A stretch of DNA of 64,000 bases from Fidelibacterota bacterium (GTDB taxonomy: Bacteria; Fidelibacterota; SORT01), in assembly GCA_022571215.1 (NCBI GenBank), contig JACZYG010000011.1:1-64000 (forward strand), given 5' to 3'. The stretch's first letter is position 1. Each line of letters opens with the position of its first letter. Positions 60,117-64,000 of this stretch are shown here, piece after piece. The notes under the pieces are model-generated. The model saw nothing but the letters and a program-made list of their open reading frames with translations. It ran no database searches and was not told where the DNA came from. A program made the translations under genes and the position numbers.

Positions 60117-60845
60117 ATGAAACTTTTTCCTCGATATATGTTAATTCCCGTGTTACTGATAAATTTGTTCTTCGTTGGATGCTACACTACTCCTAAGTCA
60201 TCAATACCGGGTAAATTTGCTTTTAATTCTGATGCATCCGATTTTATTGAATCAATATCGAAAAATACCATTGTATTTGGAACAGGTGTTACGGTGACTG
60301 GGGGTGGAGACAGTTTCTTCACCGGCATCGGCAAATCGGGAATGTCCACCTCCTTATATCCCGGATTTCCCTTAAAGATCAGCGCTACCATAATCACAGA
60401 GGAAATAATCAGAAATGCGGGAGAATACTACACCTTACTTTTGGATATGAGCGATGCAGAAACTGATTCTTTTATGAATGTATACAGAGAGTTATACGAT
60501 TTTGAGAACAATAATCTCATCTGGATCTACATGAAGACGAATTTAGCGGAAAGCTACCTTAATTCGGACCGATGGGTCATTTTCGTGGAAGATGAGGACC
60601 AGAACCAATTTGAACCGCTCAAACTTTCGCAACTTCAACCACTTATACCCGACTTTAATAGTGGGCGAAGAGATAACTGGCGAAGAACACGCGCTAAAGA
60701 AACTCAATTCGCTTTGAAATTTCCAAAGAAAAAATTTGATGACCGTCTTTGGATTCCCGATAAGGGAAAGCTTAAACTCGTCTTTATGAATCCTGACAAG
60801 AACATAGAAAGAGCTGACGGCACCTGGATTTTCGAGAAAGATTAA
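60117..60845 (+). CDS. lipoprotein of unknown function (second of a pair)
   Basis: About 242 aa from ATG 60117, with GGAGAGAG well placed at 60100-60107. Lipobox FFVGC (Cys ~22). The body has mixed alpha/beta composition, including VFGTGVTVTGGGDSFFTGIG, IWIYMKTNLAESYLNSDRWVIF and DRLWIPDKGKLKLVFMN. It is 5 bp downstream of the first lipoprotein gene. The strands around 130-240 look like a DUF4352- or sandwich-type domain. No function is assigned. Confidence 0.6.
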   Translation: MKLFPRYMLIPVLLINLFFVGCYTTPKSSIPGKFAFNSDASDFIESISKNTIVFGTGVTVTGGGDSFFTGIGKSGMSTSLYPGFPLKISATIITEEIIRNAGEYYTLLLDMSDAETDSFMNVYRELYDFENNNLIWIYMKTNLAESYLNSDRWVIFVEDEDQNQFEPLKLSQLQPLIPDFNSGRRDNWRRTRAKETQFALKFPKKKFDDRLWIPDKGKLKLVFMNPDKNIERADGTWIFEKD

Positions 60846-61004
60846 CTGGAAATTTAATGATTAAACTCAAATCTATTTTTCGCTAAACATTTAGTCCTTC
60901 ATACATTTATTAATTCCAATGCAAATAACAGGAACAAGAATTGGATTGCATGACTCGCAATTCAGAATTAACTTATCCGAGTTAATGGAGAATTGAGCCA
61001 CATT

Positions 61005-62618
61005 ATGACCGTTATTCAAAATAAGAACACTATACCTAACAAAAACAAGCGATATTCGAGATCTCGAAAACCCCGAAAACCCGTAAAAAAAGAAATCTTC
61101 ATCAATGAATCGCGGAACGAAACGCGGATCGCAATCACGGAAAATGACCAGCTCGCCGAAATTCTTCTCGAAAGGCCGGAAAATACCCGAATGGTAGGGG
61201 ATATTTATAAAGGTACGGTCGCCCGGGTAAATCCCGGAATGCGAGCCGCATTCATAGATATAGGTCTTGATCATGACGGCTTCTTACACTTTTCGGATAT
61301 AAATGAATCTGTTCACGACTTTATGGACCTATTCGAATCCGAATACGACGAAGAAAGTTCTCCCAAAAGTCGTGGTACGACAATTCGCGGTGAATGGATG
61401 CCGAAACCGGGTCAGGAGATAATTGTTCAGATCACTAAAGAGCCGATACACGATAAGGGACCTCGAGTCACTACTCATATTTCTCTCCCGGGAAGATTTA
61501 TAGTATTGGTTCCTAACGATAAGCAAATTGGTATTTCACGTAAGATTAATAGCTTTAAAGAAAAAAGAAGATTGCAGAAAATCGCAAGGAACTTAAAACC
61601 GGACGATTTCGGTCTTATCTTGCGCACAGTGGCGCAAGGAAAGTCGGCTGAATTGATTGAGAATGATTTTAATCTTCTAATGTCAGATTGGAAAATTATC
61701 GAGAAGGAGATAAAAAAGGGCTCCCCCCCGACTCTTGTCTATAAAGATATGGAAATGGCTTTTAGCGTGATAAGGGATTTGCTGACGGAAGATGTAGGAA
61801 AAATTGTAATTGATTCGAAAAAACTTTACCGAAAGTTGGGTTCGTATCTGAAAAATCTCTCTCCGCACTTGCTCGAAAAATTGGAATTTTATAACGAACA
61901 AATTCCCATATTCGATGCGTACAACATTGAGCCTGAAATTGAAAAAACACAACATCGAAAAGTCTGGCTCAAAAGCGGAGGCTATCTCATAATAGATCAC
62001 ACTGAAGCGCTTGTAACAGTGGATATCAACTCCGGAAGATTTCAGGGAAAGAAAGAGCATGAGCTGAATTCTTTAAAAATCAATCTTGAAGCGGTACCTG
62101 AAGTTGCCAGACAACTGCGTCTTCGTGATATCGGTGGTATCATTGTTGTTGATTTTATCGATATGGATAACGAAAAGAATCGTAAATCCGTATATCTTGC
62201 CATGCGTAAGGAGATGGCTGGGGACAGAGCGAGAAGTAAGGTCTTTGAGTTGTCCGAGCTAGGTCTGCTGGAAATGACGAGACAGAGAATCGGTCCGGGA
62301 CTTCTATATAGGGTAAGTGATGTTTGTCCCATTTGCGACGGTCTTGGCAGAGTAATCTCCAAAGACACTCTCATGAACAAGATAGAACGCTGGATAAAGA
62401 GAATGAAAGTCGAAAATACCGAGCGCAGGCTTATTCTCAATTTGCATCCCGATGTAGCTTACCATTTTTTGGAGAACAGCAAAGAGTCTATTCGACGGCT
62501 AATGTGGAAATACTGGGTTAAAATCGATATCAAAAAGGATTCAGAACTCAGTATGAATGATTTCAAAATTATCTCAAAAAAAACCGGCGAAGACATTACT
62601 GACCAATTTATGTCTTGA
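61005..62618 (+). CDS. rng: ribonuclease G / E family endoribonuclease
   Basis: 537 aa from ATG 61005 (541 from TTG 60993). A basic linker (~5-25) leads into the RNase E/G domain: FINESRNETRIAITENDQLA, S1-type RNA-binding region GDIYKGTVARVNPGMRAAF, IDIGLDHDGFLHFSDI, the catalytic Asp region SGGYLIIDHTEALVTVDINS, then IGGIIVVDFIDM, and the zinc-link C-P-x-C (VCPIC). It processes 5S/16S rRNA precursors and starts mRNA decay. The TTGACA at its stop is the -35 of the rplU promoter. Confidence 0.94.
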   Translation: MTVIQNKNTIPNKNKRYSRSRKPRKPVKKEIFINESRNETRIAITENDQLAEILLERPENTRMVGDIYKGTVARVNPGMRAAFIDIGLDHDGFLHFSDINESVHDFMDLFESEYDEESSPKSRGTTIRGEWMPKPGQEIIVQITKEPIHDKGPRVTTHISLPGRFIVLVPNDKQIGISRKINSFKEKRRLQKIARNLKPDDFGLILRTVAQGKSAELIENDFNLLMSDWKIIEKEIKKGSPPTLVYKDMEMAFSVIRDLLTEDVGKIVIDSKKLYRKLGSYLKNLSPHLLEKLEFYNEQIPIFDAYNIEPEIEKTQHRKVWLKSGGYLIIDHTEALVTVDINSGRFQGKKEHELNSLKINLEAVPEVARQLRLRDIGGIIVVDFIDMDNEKNRKSVYLAMRKEMAGDRARSKVFELSELGLLEMTRQRIGPGLLYRVSDVCPICDGLGRVISKDTLMNKIERWIKRMKVENTERRLILNLHPDVAYHFLENSKESIRRLMWKYWVKIDIKKDSELSMNDFKIISKKTGEDITDQFMS

Positions 62619-62643
62619 CAGTGAATTTGCCTTTAATTAATAT
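62615..62643 (+). promoter_or_regulatory. promoter of rplU-rpmA
   Basis: TTGACA (62615-62620; it shares the TGA stop of rng), 17-bp spacer, TAATAT (62638-62643). AAGAAGAGG (62671-62679) serves as the ribosome-binding region before ATG 62692. Confidence 0.55.
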
Positions 62644-62691
62644 ATTAAGCTGTTTGAGAACAACGAATAAAAGAAGAGGTTTTTGATAATT

Positions 62692-63063
62692 ATGTATGCA
62701 GTAGTTGTTATTAAAGGTTTTCAACATAAAGTCTCCGTTGGGGACGAGTTGACCGTACAAAAGTTTGAGGGGAATGTAGGTGATAAAGCCTCTTTTGAAG
62801 AAGTTTTGATGCTCGGTGACGGAAAAAAATCTGTCATCGGAACACCCTTCGTGCCGAAGGCTAAAGTTGATGTTACAATTCTGAAGCAGGGTAAGGGAGA
62901 TAAAATCAGAATGCTGAAGAAAAAACGTAGAAAAGGCTACAAGGTGAAAAGAGGACACAGACAGGAACTGACCTGGATTCGAGTGGACGGAATCTCCGGC
63001 GACTCAACTTCTAAACCCAAGCCTAAAAAGGCTGCTGCTGAAGCAACAGCGGAATCGGAGTAG
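62692..63063 (+). CDS. rplU: ribosomal protein L21
   Basis: 123 aa from ATG 62692 (a TTG at 62683 is less likely). L21 signature: MYAVVVIKGFQHKVSVGDEL, KVDVTILKQGKGDKIRMLKK and KRRKGYKVKRGHRQELTWIR. A Lys/Ala-rich C-terminal tail of ~22 residues extends beyond the usual length. It binds 23S rRNA in the 50S subunit and is encoded with L27, as is normal. Confidence 0.96.
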   Translation: MYAVVVIKGFQHKVSVGDELTVQKFEGNVGDKASFEEVLMLGDGKKSVIGTPFVPKAKVDVTILKQGKGDKIRMLKKKRRKGYKVKRGHRQELTWIRVDGISGDSTSKPKPKKAAAEATAESE

Positions 63064-63066
63064 ATC

Positions 63067-63321
63067 ATGGCGCATAAAAAAGGTGTAGGCAGTTCCAAAA
63101 ACGGTCGGGACAGCAATCCGAAGATGTTAGGAATTAAGGCTTTCGGGGGACAAAAAGTCTCTGCCGGAAGCATTATTGTAAAGCAACGCGGCACTAAATT
63201 CCATCCGGGCGTAAACGTAAAGAGAGCAAGTGATGACTCTTTATTCGCCCTGAAAGATGGATATGTAAAGTTTGAAACAAAAAAGAATAAACGCAAATTC
63301 GTAAACGTTTACGAATCTTAG
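63067..63321 (+). CDS. rpmA: ribosomal protein L27
   Basis: 84 aa, full length. [40 protein letters not shown]. The N-terminus reaches the peptidyl-transferase centre; no extra propeptide is present, so no cleavage by a Prp-type protease is needed. It lies 3 bp after rplU. Confidence 0.97.
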   Translation: MAHKKGVGSSKNGRDSNPKMLGIKAFGGQKVSAGSIIVKQRGTKFHPGVNVKRASDDSLFALKDGYVKFETKKNKRKFVNVYES

Positions 63322-63373
63322 TTGGGGAATTTCTGACAGGCTCAGGAATAACTATGAACAAGAATAATTTATA

Positions 63374-63393
63374 CCCCGTCAATATTGGCGGGG
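63374..63393. terminator. hairpin between rpmA and mdh
   Basis: Near-perfect 20-nt palindrome CCCCGTCAATATTGGCGGGG. A T-rich stretch follows, but it is short, so this may be a weak terminator or a leader hairpin of mdh. Confidence 0.45.
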
Positions 63394-63407
63394 ATATTTA
63401 TTTGTAG

Positions 63408-64000
<593 letters not shown>

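Noticed and set aside
60891-61274. 127-codon minus-strand frame over the start of rng
   Set aside because: Antisense to conserved rng coding sequence; no ribosome-binding site and no family.

Overview
The window reads as a chromosomal segment of a Gram-negative, LPS-bearing bacterium of roughly 40-45% GC. A fused lpxC-fabZ gene inside a bamA / skp / skp / lpxD / lpxC-fabZ / lpxA run, many lipobox lipoproteins with FCB-like signal peptides, and the mix of households fit the Bacteroidota/FCB assemblage, and Marinimicrobia (SAR406) or a close relative is my best guess. That placement is inference from gene content; no rRNA or tRNA gene is present to test it.

Layout. 1-4.6 kb is an accessory patch: a lipoprotein, a secreted barrel-like protein, a complete IS3-family insertion sequence with imperfect terminal repeats and a frameshift signal, a toxin-first RelE-like/HTH_17 toxin-antitoxin pair with its own palindromic promoter, a decayed transposase tail and a small membrane ORF with an early in-frame stop. 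4.8-12.7 kb holds radC, a lipoprotein, three exported peptidases (M24B, M61, M28) and ferritin. A nested inverted-repeat element sits at 12.83-13.03 kb. 13.0-21.0 kb is a surface-polysaccharide block (two GNAT-type proteins, GT-C and GT-A/GT-B glycosyltransferases, Wzx-like flippase, WbqC-like protein, NodB-like deacetylase), followed by a GGDEF protein. 22.6-32.9 kb contains SDR, rhomboid, CPBP protease, recO, proS, Pit phosphate transport with its PhoU-like partner, YbjQ, an EamA transporter and a lipoprotein amidohydrolase. 33-44 kb has topA, glyS, an ADP-forming acyl-CoA synthetase, a DUF3467 gene coupled to a GAPDH homologue that lacks the catalytic cysteine, PAP2, SixA, YjbQ and a MarR regulator. 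44-55.3 kb on the minus strand is the envelope operon uppS-bamA-skp-skp-lpxD-lpxC/fabZ-lpxA-(lipoate ligase)-(OM protein)-dxr-rseP. 55.4-57.7 kb is an Fe-S/sulfur group (rrf2, mrp/apbC, MIP18-like, tusA). 57.8-64 kb ends with a probable selenoprotein, a 3D-domain protein, two lipoproteins, rng, rplU, rpmA and the start of mdh.

The most exciting observation is at 57,776-58,375. A thioredoxin-like exported protein has one in-frame TGA at codon 69, placed to give a U-x-x-C redox motif, with a bacterial-SECIS-like hairpin about 22 nt downstream and an uninterrupted, well-conserved-looking frame on both sides. The second is the GAPDH paralogue (40,385-41,389), whose catalytic Cys is Gly and whose second Cys is Ser while the catalytic His and overall fold signature remain. 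Further candidates are the toxin-antitoxin pair, the palindromic operator on the rrf2 promoter, and the foldback repeat.
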